A stretch of 64,000 bases of DNA from Streptomyces fradiae (GTDB taxonomy: Bacteria; Actinomycetota; Actinomycetes; Streptomycetales; Streptomycetaceae), in NCBI RefSeq assembly GCF_041270065.1, contig NZ_CP065958.1:4340001-4404000 (forward strand). Reading direction: 5' to 3'. Shown here in pieces: positions 1-7,845 of this stretch. How positions within the stretch are numbered: position 1 is the first letter of the stretch; every line of letters begins with the position of its first letter. The notes under the pieces were generated by a model. That model did not search any database. It was not told the origin of the DNA and saw nothing but the letters and a program-made list of their open reading frames with translations. The position numbers and the translations under genes were made by a program.

Positions 1-2
1 AT

Positions 3-1970
3 GCCGAGCGGGCGCTGCGGGCGCAGGAGCGCGATGTGGCGCGGATGCACCGGGAGCAGCGGGCGGAGTACCGGCGGCACCGGGACGCGGACGCGCTGCG
101 GCGGACCCGGGAGCTGGACGAGCGGGTGGCGGCCCTGGAGGGGCTGCTGGTCGCGGGCTGCCGGAGCCGGCCGTTCTCGGTGGAGGGGCTGCGGCAGCCG
201 GAGGAGGTGGCGCCGTTCGCGCCGGGCCCGCTGGGCGAGCCGGTGGCGATGCCGGACCAGCGCCACTACCGGGACCGGGCCGGGTTCGAGCGGGACTGGT
301 ACGCGGCTCAGGCGGCGGAGGCCCGGCGGGTCGAGCAGCTGGCGGCGTACCGGCGGCAGTACGAGGAGTGGGCGGCGGCGCGGCTGGCCGAGATCCGGGC
401 GCACAACGCCGGGATGGCGGGGACCGGGACGGCGCTGCGGGACGGCGATCCGGACACGGTGGTCGAGTACTTCTCGGCGGTGCTGTACGCGTCGACGGCG
501 TGGCCCGAGGGGTTTCCGCGGCAGGTCTCGGCCGCGTTCGACCGGGCGGCCCGCGGCCTCGCCCTGGAGTGGGACCTGCCGGGCTACGAGGTGGTGCCGG
601 CCGCGAAGGGGATCAAGTACCTGCCCAGTACGGATCAGGAGAAGGAGGTCCCGCGGCCGGTGTCGCAGCGGCGGGCGCTGTACCGGGGGGTGCTGGCGCA
701 GAGCGTGCTGCTCGCGCTGCGGGAGCTGTTCGCCGCGGATCGCTCCGGGGCCCTGGAGCGGGTGACGCTGAACGGCTTCGTGGAGGGCGTCGATCCGGCC
801 ACGGGGGTGGCGGGCCGGGTCTGTGTGGCGTCGGTGGCGGTCGAGCGGCGGACCTTCGAGGAGCTGAACCTGGAGCTGGTCAGCCCGCTGGAGTGCCTGA
901 CCGGGGCGCTGTCGGGGCGGCTCTCGGCGAAGCCCGACGAGCGGGTGGCGGTGCAGCCGCTGCTGCTGCCGGAGCAGGTGGGCTCGGGCTCGGGAGGCTC
1001 GGGGGTGGTGTCGCAGGGGGACGGCGAGGAGCCGGATCTGCTGGCGATGGATCCGATCGCCTTCGAGGGCCTGGTGGCGGAGTTGTTCCGGGCCCGGGGC
1101 CTTCAGGCGGTGACGACGCAGCGGTCGAACGACGGCGGGGTGGACGTGGAGGCGCTGGACCCGGATCCGATCAGTGGCGGTTCGATCATCGTGCAGGTGA
1201 AGCGGTACCGGAACACGGTGCCGCCGAGCGCGGTGCGGGATCTGTTCGGGACGGTGCAGAGCGCCGGGGCGAACAAGGGGGTCCTGGTCACGACGTCGAA
1301 GTTCGGCCCCGGCTCGTACGCCTTCGCCAATGGCAAGCCGCTGACGCTGATATCGGGGTCGGAGCTGGTGGAGCTGCTGCGGCAGCACGGGCTGCGGGGG
1401 CGGCTCGGGTCGGGGGAGTCCGTGGCGGCGCCGGTGCCGACGCCGACGTTGGTGGAGCCGGTGCGGGCTCCGGTGGAGGCGGACGAGGACTTCAACCTGC
1501 TCGGCATGGTGTGGTCGGGGTCGGTGGCGCTCGATGTCTGCGCGCTGGTGTGCGCCGGGAGCCGGGTGCTCGGCGACGACTGGTTCGTCTTCTTCAACAA
1601 CCCGGCCACGGCGGACGGTTCGGTGGCGATGGTGACACCGCCCGCAGGGGACAAGGCGGCGGTACGGGTGGGTTTCGACGCGCTGCCGGCGGGTGCCGAC
1701 CGGTTGGTCCTGGTGGCCGCGGTGGATCCGGAGGTGAACCCGGACGCGGATCTGGCGGGGTTCGTGGACGCGGGGATCGTGCTGCGGGACGACGCGGGCG
1801 CGGAGTTGGACCGTTTGGTGGTGTCGGACGGCCGGCCGGGCGAGACGGCGCTCGTTCTGGGGTCGTTCCGGCGGCGGGCGGGCGGTGACTGGGACTTCGT
1901 GCTGGGCGGCAAGGGGTACGGGGGCGGGCTCGCGGAACTGGTGGGGGACTTCGGCATCGAGGTGGAGTGA
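3..1970 (+). CDS. Mrr-like restriction endonuclease fused to a TerD domain (5' end probably outside window)
   Basis: The frame stays open to the window edge and the Arg/Glu-rich coiled-coil-like N-terminus continues upstream of the first possible starts (GTG 36, ATG 45), so the gene is probably truncated here. Numbering from GTG 36, residues about 339-450 form an Mrr_cat-type PD-(D/E)XK nuclease: DPIAFEGLVAELF helix, GGVDVEA with the catalytic Asp, then IIVQVKRY with the Q-x-K signature. A Ser/Gly-rich linker precedes it. Residues about 485-644 are a TerD fold (FNLLGMVWSG, DDWFVFFNN, VRVGFDALPAG, VLGSFRRR, GKGYGGGLAELVGDFGIEVE). TerD domains bind Ca2+ and belong to tellurite/stress systems. 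Fusions of Ter domains to nucleases are known and suggest a stress- or invasion-linked DNA-processing role. That role is inferred; the domains themselves are clear. Confidence 0.85.
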   Translation, partial: AERALRAQERDVARMHREQRAEYRRHRDADALRRTRELDERVAALEGLLVAGCRSRPFSVEGLRQPEEVAPFAPGPLGEPVAMPDQRHYRDRAGFERDWYAAQAAEARRVEQLAAYRRQYEEWAAARLAEIRAHNAGMAGTGTALRDGDPDTVVEYFSAVLYASTAWPEGFPRQVSAAFDRAARGLALEWDLPGYEVVPAAKGIKYLPSTDQEKEVPRPVSQRRALYRGVLAQSVLLALRELFAADRSGALERVTLNGFVEGVDPATGVAGRVCVASVAVERRTFEELNLELVSPLECLTGALSGRLSAKPDERVAVQPLLLPEQVGSGSGGSGVVSQGDGEEPDLLAMDPIAFEGLVAELFRARGLQAVTTQRSNDGGVDVEALDPDPISGGSIIVQVKRYRNTVPPSAVRDLFGTVQSAGANKGVLVTTSKFGPGSYAFANGKPLTLISGSELVELLRQHGLRGRLGSGESVAAPVPTPTLVEPVRAPVEADEDFNLLGMVWSGSVALDVCALVCAGSRVLGDDWFVFFNNPATADGSVAMVTPPAGDKAAVRVGFDALPAGADRLVLVAAVDPEVNPDADLAGFVDAGIVLRDDAGAELDRLVVSDGRPGETALVLGSFRRRAGGDWDFVLGGKGYGGGLAELVGDFGIEVE

Positions 1971-2045
1971 GCGCCTCGGGTGGGGGTCTGTTGGGGCCTC
2001 TCGGGGGCGGGGGAGTGAACCCGGCGCCGCCCCCGCTCGTAGGCG

Positions 2046-3461
2046 CTACCGGCCGCTGAGGCGGTTCGCGATGACCGCGACGCGGTCGGTGGCGGCGCTG
2101 CGGGCGGCGGTTTCGCGGCGGTCGGCGGCGCGGAAGGCGGCGTACATGGTCTGCACGCCGAGCCAGCGCAGGGGTTCCGGTTCCCACTTGCGCACCCGGT
2201 GGTTGACCCAGGGCAGTGCGGTGAGGTCGGTGGGGCCGGCCTGGCCGGAGTCCTGCTGGATGAGGTCGCGCAGGGTGCGGGCGGCGAGGTTGGTGGTGGC
2301 GACGCCGGAGCCGACGTAGCCGCCCGCCCAGCCGAGGCCGGTGGAGCGGTCGAGGGTGACGGTGGCGCACCAGTCGCGGGGCACACCGAGGACGCCGGAC
2401 CAGGCGTGGGCGACCCGTACGCCCGCGAGCTGCGGGAAGAAGCGGATCAGGATCTCGCGCAGGGCCTCGACGGTCTGCGGCTGGGTGCGGCCGTCGTTGT
2501 CGGTCTTGGAGCCGTAGCGGTACGGGACGCCCCGGCCGCCGAGCGCGATGCGGCCGTCGGCGGTGCGCTGGGCGTACATGTAGGCGTGCGCCATGTCGCC
2601 GAGGGTCTCCAGGCCGGTCCAGCCGACCGACTCCCACTGGGCGTCGGTGAGCGGCTCGGTGGCGATCATGGAGGAGTTCATGGGGAGCCAGGTGCGGCGC
2701 TGGCCGGCGAGGGAGGCGGTGAAGCCCTCGGTGCAGCGCAGGACGTACGGGGCGCGGACCGTGCCGTAGGGGGTGACGGCGTGCTTGGGGCGGATCTCGG
2801 TGACCGGGGTGGACTCGTGGATGGTGACGCCGAGCGCCTCGACGGCGGCGGCCAGGCCCTTGACCAGCTTGACCGGGTGGAGGCGGGCGCCGTGCGGGGT
2901 CCAGGTGGAGCCGACGGCGCCGGTGACGCGGATGCGGTCGGCGGTCTCGCGGGCGCCGTACAGCTCGCGGTCCTTCTCCCCGAAGGCGATCTCGACGGCG
3001 TGGAAGTCCTTGAGGCGGGCGAGCTGGGCGGGGGAGGTGGCGACCTCCAGGACGCCGCCGCGGTGGATGTCGGCGTCGATGTCCTCGGCGGCGCAGACGT
3101 CGACGACCTCGGTGACGGTGTCGTTCATGGCGTGCTGGAGGCGTACGGCGGCCTCGTGGCCGTGCTCCTTGGCGTAGCGGTCGCGGCCGGCGATGCCGTT
3201 GTAGAGCCAGCCGCCGTTGCGGCCGGAGGCGCCGTAGCCGCAGAACGCGGCCTCCAGGACGGTGATGTTGAGGAAGGGGACGGCCTTCTTGAGGTAGTAG
3301 GCGGTCCACAGGCCGGTGTAGCCGCCGCCGACGATGCAGACGTCGGCGGTCGTGTCGCCGGGCAGCGGTTCGCGGGGGGCGGGGGCGCCCTCCTGCGCGT
3401 ACCAGAAGGAAATTCCGCCGTTGACGGTGCTGCTCGGGCCGGCCGGGCTGGTCGTGCTCAT
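2046..3461 (-). CDS. FAD-dependent oxidoreductase, gamma-glutamylputrescine oxidase-like (DAO family)
   Basis: A 471-aa flavoprotein of the D-amino-acid oxidase (DAO) superfamily. After an extra N-terminal stretch (residues 1-35, including SFWYAQ), the dinucleotide-binding motif VCIVGGGYTGLWTAYYL lies at about 41-57 and is followed by GYGASGRNGGWLYNG, the second FAD motif typical of PuuB/OrdL-type enzymes. The C-terminal WAGGYVGSGVATTNLAARTLRDLI segment closes the FAD site. Relatives oxidise amines such as gamma-glutamylputrescine or secondary amino acids. The substrate cannot be read from sequence. ATG 3461 is used, behind an AGAGGGA-type Shine-Dalgarno. It lies divergent to the kinase gene at 3539, with about 77 bp shared as promoter region. 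A polyamine role is only a suggestion, weakly helped by the nearby SSAT-like acetyltransferase. Confidence 0.85.
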   Translation of the reverse strand: MSTTSPAGPSSTVNGGISFWYAQEGAPAPREPLPGDTTADVCIVGGGYTGLWTAYYLKKAVPFLNITVLEAAFCGYGASGRNGGWLYNGIAGRDRYAKEHGHEAAVRLQHAMNDTVTEVVDVCAAEDIDADIHRGGVLEVATSPAQLARLKDFHAVEIAFGEKDRELYGARETADRIRVTGAVGSTWTPHGARLHPVKLVKGLAAAVEALGVTIHESTPVTEIRPKHAVTPYGTVRAPYVLRCTEGFTASLAGQRRTWLPMNSSMIATEPLTDAQWESVGWTGLETLGDMAHAYMYAQRTADGRIALGGRGVPYRYGSKTDNDGRTQPQTVEALREILIRFFPQLAGVRVAHAWSGVLGVPRDWCATVTLDRSTGLGWAGGYVGSGVATTNLAARTLRDLIQQDSGQAGPTDLTALPWVNHRVRKWEPEPLRWLGVQTMYAAFRAADRRETAARSAATDRVAVIANRLSGR

Positions 3462-3538
3462 GTCTATCCCTCTTCCGGGTTCGTGCGCGGAGGTTACCCG
3501 GGGGCGCGGCGGCGATCCAGAGGCCTAGGCTCGGTCGG

Positions 3539-4495
3539 GTGATCGAGATCCCGGCGGAACTGGCGGCGTCGCAGGCGAAGTACAACGGGGAGGCGGGGCG
3601 CGCCTTCATCGCCGCCTTGCCGTCGCGGGCGGAGGAGTTCCTGGACCGGTGGGGGCTGCGGGTGACCGGCCCGTCGATGCACGGGGTGGCGTCGCTCGTC
3701 CTGCCGGTGGTGGCGGCCCGGGACGGTGTCCCGGGGGCTCTGAAGCTCCAGCTGCTCGACGAGGAGACGGCGGGCGAGCCGGTCGCGCTGCGGGCGTGGG
3801 CGGGGGACGGGGCCGTACGGCTCCTGGCGCACGACCCGGGGACGGGCACGATGCTGCTCGAACGGGCTGGGGGCACTCCCCCTGGCTTCGCCGGTGGCAC
3901 CCCCACCCAGGCCGGAGGCTCTGGGGGAGCCGGGCGGCATCTGTCGAGGGTGGCGGACGCGCGCGAGGCGGTCGGGATCCTTGCGGATCTGCTGGCGCGG
4001 CTCGTGGCGGTGCCCGCGCCGCCCGGCCTGCGGCGGCTCGGCGACATCGCGGCGCGGATGGTGGCCCGTACGCCCGCCGCGGCGGCCCGGCTCGCGGACC
4101 CGGACGAGGCGGCGCTGCTGCGGGACTGCGCGGCGGCGGTACGGGAGGTCATGGGCGAGCCCGGCGACCGGCTGCTGCACTGGGACCTGCACTACGACAA
4201 CGTCCTCGCCGCCGAGCGCGAGCCGTGGCTGGCCATCGACCCCAAGCCGCTGTCCGGCGACCCCGGCTTCGAGCTGCTCCCGGCGCTGACGAACCGGTGG
4301 GACCCGGATCCGGCGGAGATCCGGTGGCGCTTCGACCTGCTCACGGAGCGGCTCGGCCTCGACCGGGCGCGGGCCCGGGCGTGGACGCTGGGGCGGGTGC
4401 TGCAGAACGGGCTGTGGGAGGTGGCGGACGGCGCACCGGCCCTCGACCCCGACCAGGTGTCCATTGCGCGGAACCTGCTGGCCAGGCACCCCTGA
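3539..4495 (+). CDS. Aminoglycoside phosphotransferase APH(6)-like kinase
   Basis: A 318-aa protein kinase-like fold of the APH family, closest in pattern to streptomycin/hydroxyurea phosphotransferases. Visible motifs are GVASLVLPVV and ALKLQL (ATP-binding lobe), LLHWDLHYDNVLAAE (Brenner motif H-W-D-x-H-x-x-N, catalytic Asp and Mg-binding Asn), and LAIDPKPLSGDPGFELLPAL (the DPK/DP variant of the second metal Asp). A start at GTG 3539 gives a normal family length. A Gly/Pro/Thr stretch of about 19 residues between LLERAGG and GRHLSR comes from a palindromic repeat inserted in frame (3876-3929), listed separately. Whether it phosphorylates a drug or a cellular metabolite is unknown. No antibiotic biosynthesis genes are adjacent. 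Confidence 0.8.
   Translation: MIEIPAELAASQAKYNGEAGRAFIAALPSRAEEFLDRWGLRVTGPSMHGVASLVLPVVAARDGVPGALKLQLLDEETAGEPVALRAWAGDGAVRLLAHDPGTGTMLLERAGGTPPGFAGGTPTQAGGSGGAGRHLSRVADAREAVGILADLLARLVAVPAPPGLRRLGDIAARMVARTPAAAARLADPDEAALLRDCAAAVREVMGEPGDRLLHWDLHYDNVLAAEREPWLAIDPKPLSGDPGFELLPALTNRWDPDPAEIRWRFDLLTERLGLDRARARAWTLGRVLQNGLWEVADGAPALDPDQVSIARNLLARHP
3876..3929. repeat. Palindromic repeat inserted in frame in the APH-like gene
   Basis: Left arm CTCCCCCTGGCTTCGCCGG (3876-3894) and right arm CCGGAGGCTCTGGGGGAG (3912-3929) are imperfect reverse complements separated by 17 bases. Elements of this GGGGGAG...CTCCCCC form are recalled as common intergenic repeats in Streptomyces. Here it is translated in frame as a Gly/Pro/Thr-rich linker, so the kinase stays open. 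Confidence 0.6.
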
Positions 4496-4514
4496 CGGGG
4501 TGCACCCTGACCTC

Positions 4515-4988
4515 ATGATCCGTACCGCCACGCCCGCCGACGTCCCCCACATCCACCGCATGGTCCGCGACCTCGCGGAGTACGAGAAGGCCCTCGACGA
4601 GGCCCGCGCCACCCCCGACCAGCTCCACGAGGCCCTGTTCGGCGACCGCCCGGCCGCCTTCGCCCACATCGCGGAGACCGACACCGGCGAGATCGCCGGC
4701 TTCGCGCTCTGGTTCCTCAACTTCTCCACCTGGCGCGGCGTCCACGGCATCTACCTCGAAGACCTCTACGTCCGCCCCGACCTCCGCGGCGGCGGCCACG
4801 GCAAGGCCCTCCTCACCGAACTGGCCCGCATCTGCGTGGAGCGCGGCTACGAGCGCCTGGAGTGGTCCGTCCTGAACTGGAACAAGCCCTCCATCGACTT
4901 CTACGAGTCCCTGGGCGCCCGCCCGCAGGACGAGTGGACGGTCTACCGGCTCACGGACGGGGCGCTGAAGACGCTGGGTTCGGCGTAG
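4515..4988 (+). CDS. GNAT N-acetyltransferase, spermidine/spermine-acetyltransferase-like
   Basis: A 157-aa single-domain GNAT enzyme. The N-terminus IRTATPADVPHIHRMVRDLAEYEKAL is the usual beta1-alpha1 of the fold. YLEDLYVRPDLRGGGHGKALL is motif A, with R-x-x-G-x-G-K for acetyl-CoA phosphate binding. WSVLNWNKPSIDFYESLGA is motif B, with the NxxSIxFY signature seen in diamine/polyamine acetyltransferases. ATG 4515 is preferred over an upstream in-frame start because the IRTATP start matches the family and the longer form would overlap the kinase gene. It is 19 bp downstream of the APH-like gene, so co-transcription is likely. The acceptor substrate is not determinable from sequence. Confidence 0.85.
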   Translation: MIRTATPADVPHIHRMVRDLAEYEKALDEARATPDQLHEALFGDRPAAFAHIAETDTGEIAGFALWFLNFSTWRGVHGIYLEDLYVRPDLRGGGHGKALLTELARICVERGYERLEWSVLNWNKPSIDFYESLGARPQDEWTVYRLTDGALKTLGSA

Positions 4989-5005
4989 CAGCAGGCCAGG
5001 AGAGG

Positions 5006-6187
5006 TCAGCCGGACGTGGGCACGGGCCGGTCGGGGCTGTCCAGCCAGGCCCACTCCGCCGTGTCCGGGGTGGTGGTCAGTCCGAACCGCTCCGGGCCGG
5101 GCCGGCCGACGTGCTCCCACCAGACGTACGCGGCCTCCACTTCGTTCCAGAGCCGACGAGGGCCGTACTGCCAGACGGTGAACCGGTCGTCCGACTGGCC
5201 ATCCCAGTCCACGGCCGCCCAGGACGTGGCGTCGGTCGTCGCGACCCACAACCTGGAGGCGACCCCTTCCACGTCGGGGTTGTCGTGCCATGTCCGCCAG
5301 ACATCGCGGAGCTGGAGGCCGACGGCGAACTGGGCCGCCCAGTCGTCGCCTGTGACCGCCCACGGGGACAGCGTGGTCCATGACTCGTCCGGCCGGTGGT
5401 CGTCGCGGACCACATCCCGGAAGATCCTCAGGTCCGTGCGCTGGCCCCGCATGAGCATGAACGCGGAGTGGGGAGAGAACCGCCCCCACGCGTCGCCCCG
5501 GTCGGACACCTCCAAGCGCAGCAAGCCGTAGCAGATCCACGGGCTCTCCCAGGGGGTGAGGACGACCCCGCCGGGTCGGGTCTGCTGCACCCAGGCCCGA
5601 GGGACGGATCGCACGGAACAGGTGGCCTCCACCCGGTCGTACGGCCCGGAGGACGAGTGACCCCGGGCGCCGTCCCCGCAGATGACCGTCGGTGCCAGGC
5701 CTAGCTTGCGCAGACGTACGTCCGCGTCCGTAGCCAGGACCGGGTCCACCTCCACCGTCGTGACGTTCTTCGACCCCACACGGTGGGCCAGGAGACCCGC
5801 GTTCCACCCGGTCCCCGTACCGATCTCCAGGACGTGGTGTCCGTCGGCCACGTCCAGCATGTCAAGCATCCGGAACACGATGGAAGGGTCCGACGCGGAC
5901 GACGAGGCCCACCGCTCCTGGTTGCCGGGGTCGTGGCCGTCGTTGACCTGGGTCACCACGGAGTCGGCGGTGTACGCGGCCCGCAGCCATGTCTCGGGTG
6001 CCCCGGCACGGGCGCAGGGGGTCAGCTCCTCGCCCAGGTAGATGCGTTCCGGGAGGAAGCGGTGGCGGGGCACCGCCCAGGCAGCGCGCTCCCATTCGGG
6101 AGTCAACGGCTTCTCCAGGTCGTTGTTGACCGCGCCGAGCAGATCGCGCATGGCGATCTGCTCGGACGCCGACAGTTCGGGTGTCAT
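5006..6187 (-). CDS. PIMT-like class I methyltransferase of the RiPP-associated (FxLD / ATP-grasp system) type
   Basis: A 393-aa protein. The N-terminal half resembles protein-L-isoaspartate O-methyltransferase: VPRHRFLPERIYLGEELTP, the acceptor-loop-like DSVVTQVNDG, then HHVLEIGTGTGWNAGLLA (SAM motif I) and VTTVEVDP (motif II). About 190 extra C-terminal residues are absent from housekeeping PIMTs. Length and layout fit the methyltransferases found beside peptide maturation systems (the FxLD and ATP-grasp RiPP families), which O-methylate Asp or isoAsp in precursor peptides. Here it lies 8 bp downstream of a 43-aa peptide gene and ends a leftward operon. No ATP-grasp ligase or lanthionine synthetase is present. 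Methyltransferase identity is clear; a peptide substrate is inferred. Confidence 0.8.
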   Translation of the reverse strand: MTPELSASEQIAMRDLLGAVNNDLEKPLTPEWERAAWAVPRHRFLPERIYLGEELTPCARAGAPETWLRAAYTADSVVTQVNDGHDPGNQERWASSSASDPSIVFRMLDMLDVADGHHVLEIGTGTGWNAGLLAHRVGSKNVTTVEVDPVLATDADVRLRKLGLAPTVICGDGARGHSSSGPYDRVEATCSVRSVPRAWVQQTRPGGVVLTPWESPWICYGLLRLEVSDRGDAWGRFSPHSAFMLMRGQRTDLRIFRDVVRDDHRPDESWTTLSPWAVTGDDWAAQFAVGLQLRDVWRTWHDNPDVEGVASRLWVATTDATSWAAVDWDGQSDDRFTVWQYGPRRLWNEVEAAYVWWEHVGRPGPERFGLTTTPDTAEWAWLDSPDRPVPTSG

Positions 6188-6195
6188 CGCCTGCG

Positions 6196-6327
6196 CTAGT
6201 CCTTCTTGTGCTTCGGCGGGTCCTTCGGCTTGGCCGTGTCCGACGATGGCTTGGACGTGCCCGGGTCCTTCCCGCCGGAGTGCTGCCCGTTGCCTCCGCT
6301 TCCGCCCTTACCCGTTCCCCATCCCAT
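6196..6327 (-). CDS. 43-aa Gly/Lys-rich peptide, possible methyltransferase substrate
   Basis: The peptide starts MGWGTGKGGSGGNGQH, is Gly/Ser-rich, and has a Lys/Pro/Asp tail ending KDPPKHKKD. It has no hydrophobic core, no Cys and no signal peptide. The start at ATG 6327 is chosen because AGAGGAGC sits 6-7 bases upstream on the minus strand; the frame is open further back but has no comparable ribosome site there. It is immediately upstream of the PIMT-like methyltransferase, with an 8-bp gap, so the two are probably translated from one mRNA. It contains Asp residues (GKDPG, SSDTA, PKDPP) that such enzymes could act on. I do not recognise it as a member of a named precursor family. It could also be an ordinary disordered accessory protein. 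Confidence 0.6.
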   Translation of the reverse strand: MGWGTGKGGSGGNGQHSGGKDPGTSKPSSDTAKPKDPPKHKKD

Positions 6328-6419
6328 TCCGTGCTCCTCTTGGTTGTGGACTGTCAGGTCGAGCCGTGTCAGCTCGGGATGTGCCCGCCCTGGGCGGGTG
6401 ACCGCCAGGGCCGGGAGTC

Positions 6420-6662
6420 TCACGTGGAGCCCTCCAGCCGCTCCACCAGGGCCACGTCCTCAAACCTCCTGGCGAACGTCGCGTGGTCCTTGTTGCGGCC
6501 CGTGTGCTCCATGCACTGGTCATCCACGTGGCCCACGTCCGTGCTGGGCCTGGCTTCCCACTCGCACTCGCCATGCAGGCATCGGGCCGACGCTGTGGCT
6601 TCCGAATTGGGATGCCGTTTGATCCGGTGCGCAACGAACCGGAGAACCGTCCGGGCGGTCAC
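6420..6662 (-). CDS. Small DUF7848-like protein
   Basis: An 80-aa protein beginning VTARTVLRFVAHRIKRHPN and continuing with ARCLHGECEWEA, a Cys-x4-Cys pair, then CMEHTGRNKDHATFARRFEDVALV. This C-x4-C ... C-x-x-H pattern with a terminal Phe-Glu-Asp strand is typical of a small actinobacterial family of unknown function, recalled as DUF7848, and may bind zinc. The GTG start at 6662 overlaps the stop codon of the preceding 72-aa gene in a GTGA arrangement, so translation is coupled. It belongs to the leftward operon between the regulator and the peptide/methyltransferase pair. No biochemical role is known to me. Confidence 0.7.
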   Translation of the reverse strand: MTARTVLRFVAHRIKRHPNSEATASARCLHGECEWEARPSTDVGHVDDQCMEHTGRNKDHATFARRFEDVALVERLEGST

Positions 6663-6877
6663 TGCTCGACCGCCGGCACCGGGGTGGTGAAGACGCGGAC
6701 CCGGCCCAGCTCCTCCGACGTCGGCGCCCGCAGCTCGTCCGGCGGGACCGCCCACTCCCGGCCCCCGCCCGGTGGACGGAGATACTCGCTCCCCGCGCAA
6801 CTGCGGTCCACCCGGCCCAGCGTTCCGTTCGAGTCCACCGCGTACCGACTGGCGCTTGGATGCCATTCCTCGGCCAT
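6659..6877 (-). CDS. 72-aa protein of the RPPGGGREW small-protein family
   Basis: A 72-aa protein whose core YLRPPGGGREWAVPPDELR matches the core of the small protein encoded at 61830-62036 (LRPPGGGREWDCPPEAL). Both are beta-strand-rich with a short N-terminal segment ending in a Cys-containing turn, and both lie beside an Scr1-type regulator gene. The family appears to be an accessory of these regulator modules. Its function is unknown. ATG 6877 is used; a GGAGG lies about 12 bases upstream, rather far. It is followed by the DUF7848-like gene in a GTGA overlap. The 125-bp gap upstream, after the regulator stop, is large enough for a second promoter. Confidence 0.7.
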   Translation of the reverse strand: MAEEWHPSASRYAVDSNGTLGRVDRSCAGSEYLRPPGGGREWAVPPDELRAPTSEELGRVRVFTTPVPAVEQ

Positions 6878-7002
6878 GTCTCACCGTCACCTCCAGCGCT
6901 CCGAATGCCTTGAGCTCAAAGCACGTTAGGAGTCCAGAGCGCTGCGTGGCGGCGCTGATTCGCCTTGATTCGAGCGGTGCCGAGTCTTGTTCGCGGTGAT
7001 TC

Positions 7003-7845
7003 TCAGGTGAGGTCCAGGGACCGGCGGGCGCGTGTGATCACGCGGTGGGCATCGGGGCCGTAGACGGCGGAATCGGCGAGTGTCTGCCAGACCCGCTGGT
7101 ACACGCCGACGGTCGGCGCATCGTTCAGCCAGAGTTCCGCGTGCCAGTCCTCGACGATGGCCAGGCGGTCGTCGTACAGCCAGAACGCGTTGGCCGGCGG
7201 GAGCCTGAGAGGTGCGCCAAGGGGGACGATTCCCAGGGTTACGGTATCGAGCCCGAGAACGCCCATGAGCCGGTCCAGTTGGGCTGCCAGCACCAGCGGC
7301 GGGCAGACGAGGGCGTGGAGGGCCGCCTCCCACATGACGATGTGGAAGCTCTTTCCCGGGGCGTACAGCATCTCCTGGCGCCGCACGCGGGCCCGCACGG
7401 CCTCCTCCACGTCTCGGACGGACTGGTGGAGGTCGACGTGCTGGTTGAACACGTGGCGGGCGTAGTCGGGGGTCTGGAGCATCCCGACGACTATGGAGCC
7501 CTGCCAGGCTCGAAGCGTCCTTGACCGCTCGTACTCGGCGGTCAGAGTGTCTTGGACCGGCTTGTGCCCGGCGGCGAGCTGACGCTGCCAAGAGCGAGAT
7601 CGGGACTCCAGAGTCCGTAGCCGGGTGATCAGCTCATCGGCGGCTTCAGGGTGCCCTGTCGCCTGTGCCCATGCGTGGAGGTCGCCGGACGTGGCGGTCT
7701 GGCGTCCGGTCTCCAGTTTGCTGACCTTCGACTGGGGCCAGTGCAGCACCGCCGACAGTTCCCGGCCCGTGAAACCCCGAGCGGCGCGCAGCTCACGGAG
7801 CCGCGCGCCGAGGGCCACCCGGGCCTGTTGGAAGTCGGTACTCAC
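7003..7845 (-). CDS. Scr1-family XRE transcriptional regulator (HTH + DUF5753)
   Basis: A 280-aa regulator. Residues about 5-65 are a lambda-repressor-like HTH (ALGARLRELRAARGFTGRELSAVLHWPQSKVSKLETGRQT). The remainder is the DUF5753 domain typical of Streptomyces Scr1/WhiJ/AbaA-type regulators: SIVVGMLQTPDYAR, QEMLYAPGKSFHIVMWEAAL, LGLDTVTLGIVPLGAPLRLPPANAFWLYDD. In the S. coelicolor Scr1/Scr2 pair this protein type acts as antitoxin to a DUF397 partner. Here the partner upstream is a DUF6879 protein instead. The GTG start at 7845 overlaps that gene's stop (GTGA), so an upstream start in the same frame is not used. It likely binds the palindrome at 8673-8694. Confidence 0.88.
   Translation of the reverse strand: MSTDFQQARVALGARLRELRAARGFTGRELSAVLHWPQSKVSKLETGRQTATSGDLHAWAQATGHPEAADELITRLRTLESRSRSWQRQLAAGHKPVQDTLTAEYERSRTLRAWQGSIVVGMLQTPDYARHVFNQHVDLHQSVRDVEEAVRARVRRQEMLYAPGKSFHIVMWEAALHALVCPPLVLAAQLDRLMGVLGLDTVTLGIVPLGAPLRLPPANAFWLYDDRLAIVEDWHAELWLNDAPTVGVYQRVWQTLADSAVYGPDAHRVITRARRSLDLT

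Noticed and set aside
1594..4152. 852-aa minus-strand open frame
   Set aside because: It is the shadow of the flavoprotein and kinase genes in another frame; composition is Arg/Pro low-complexity.
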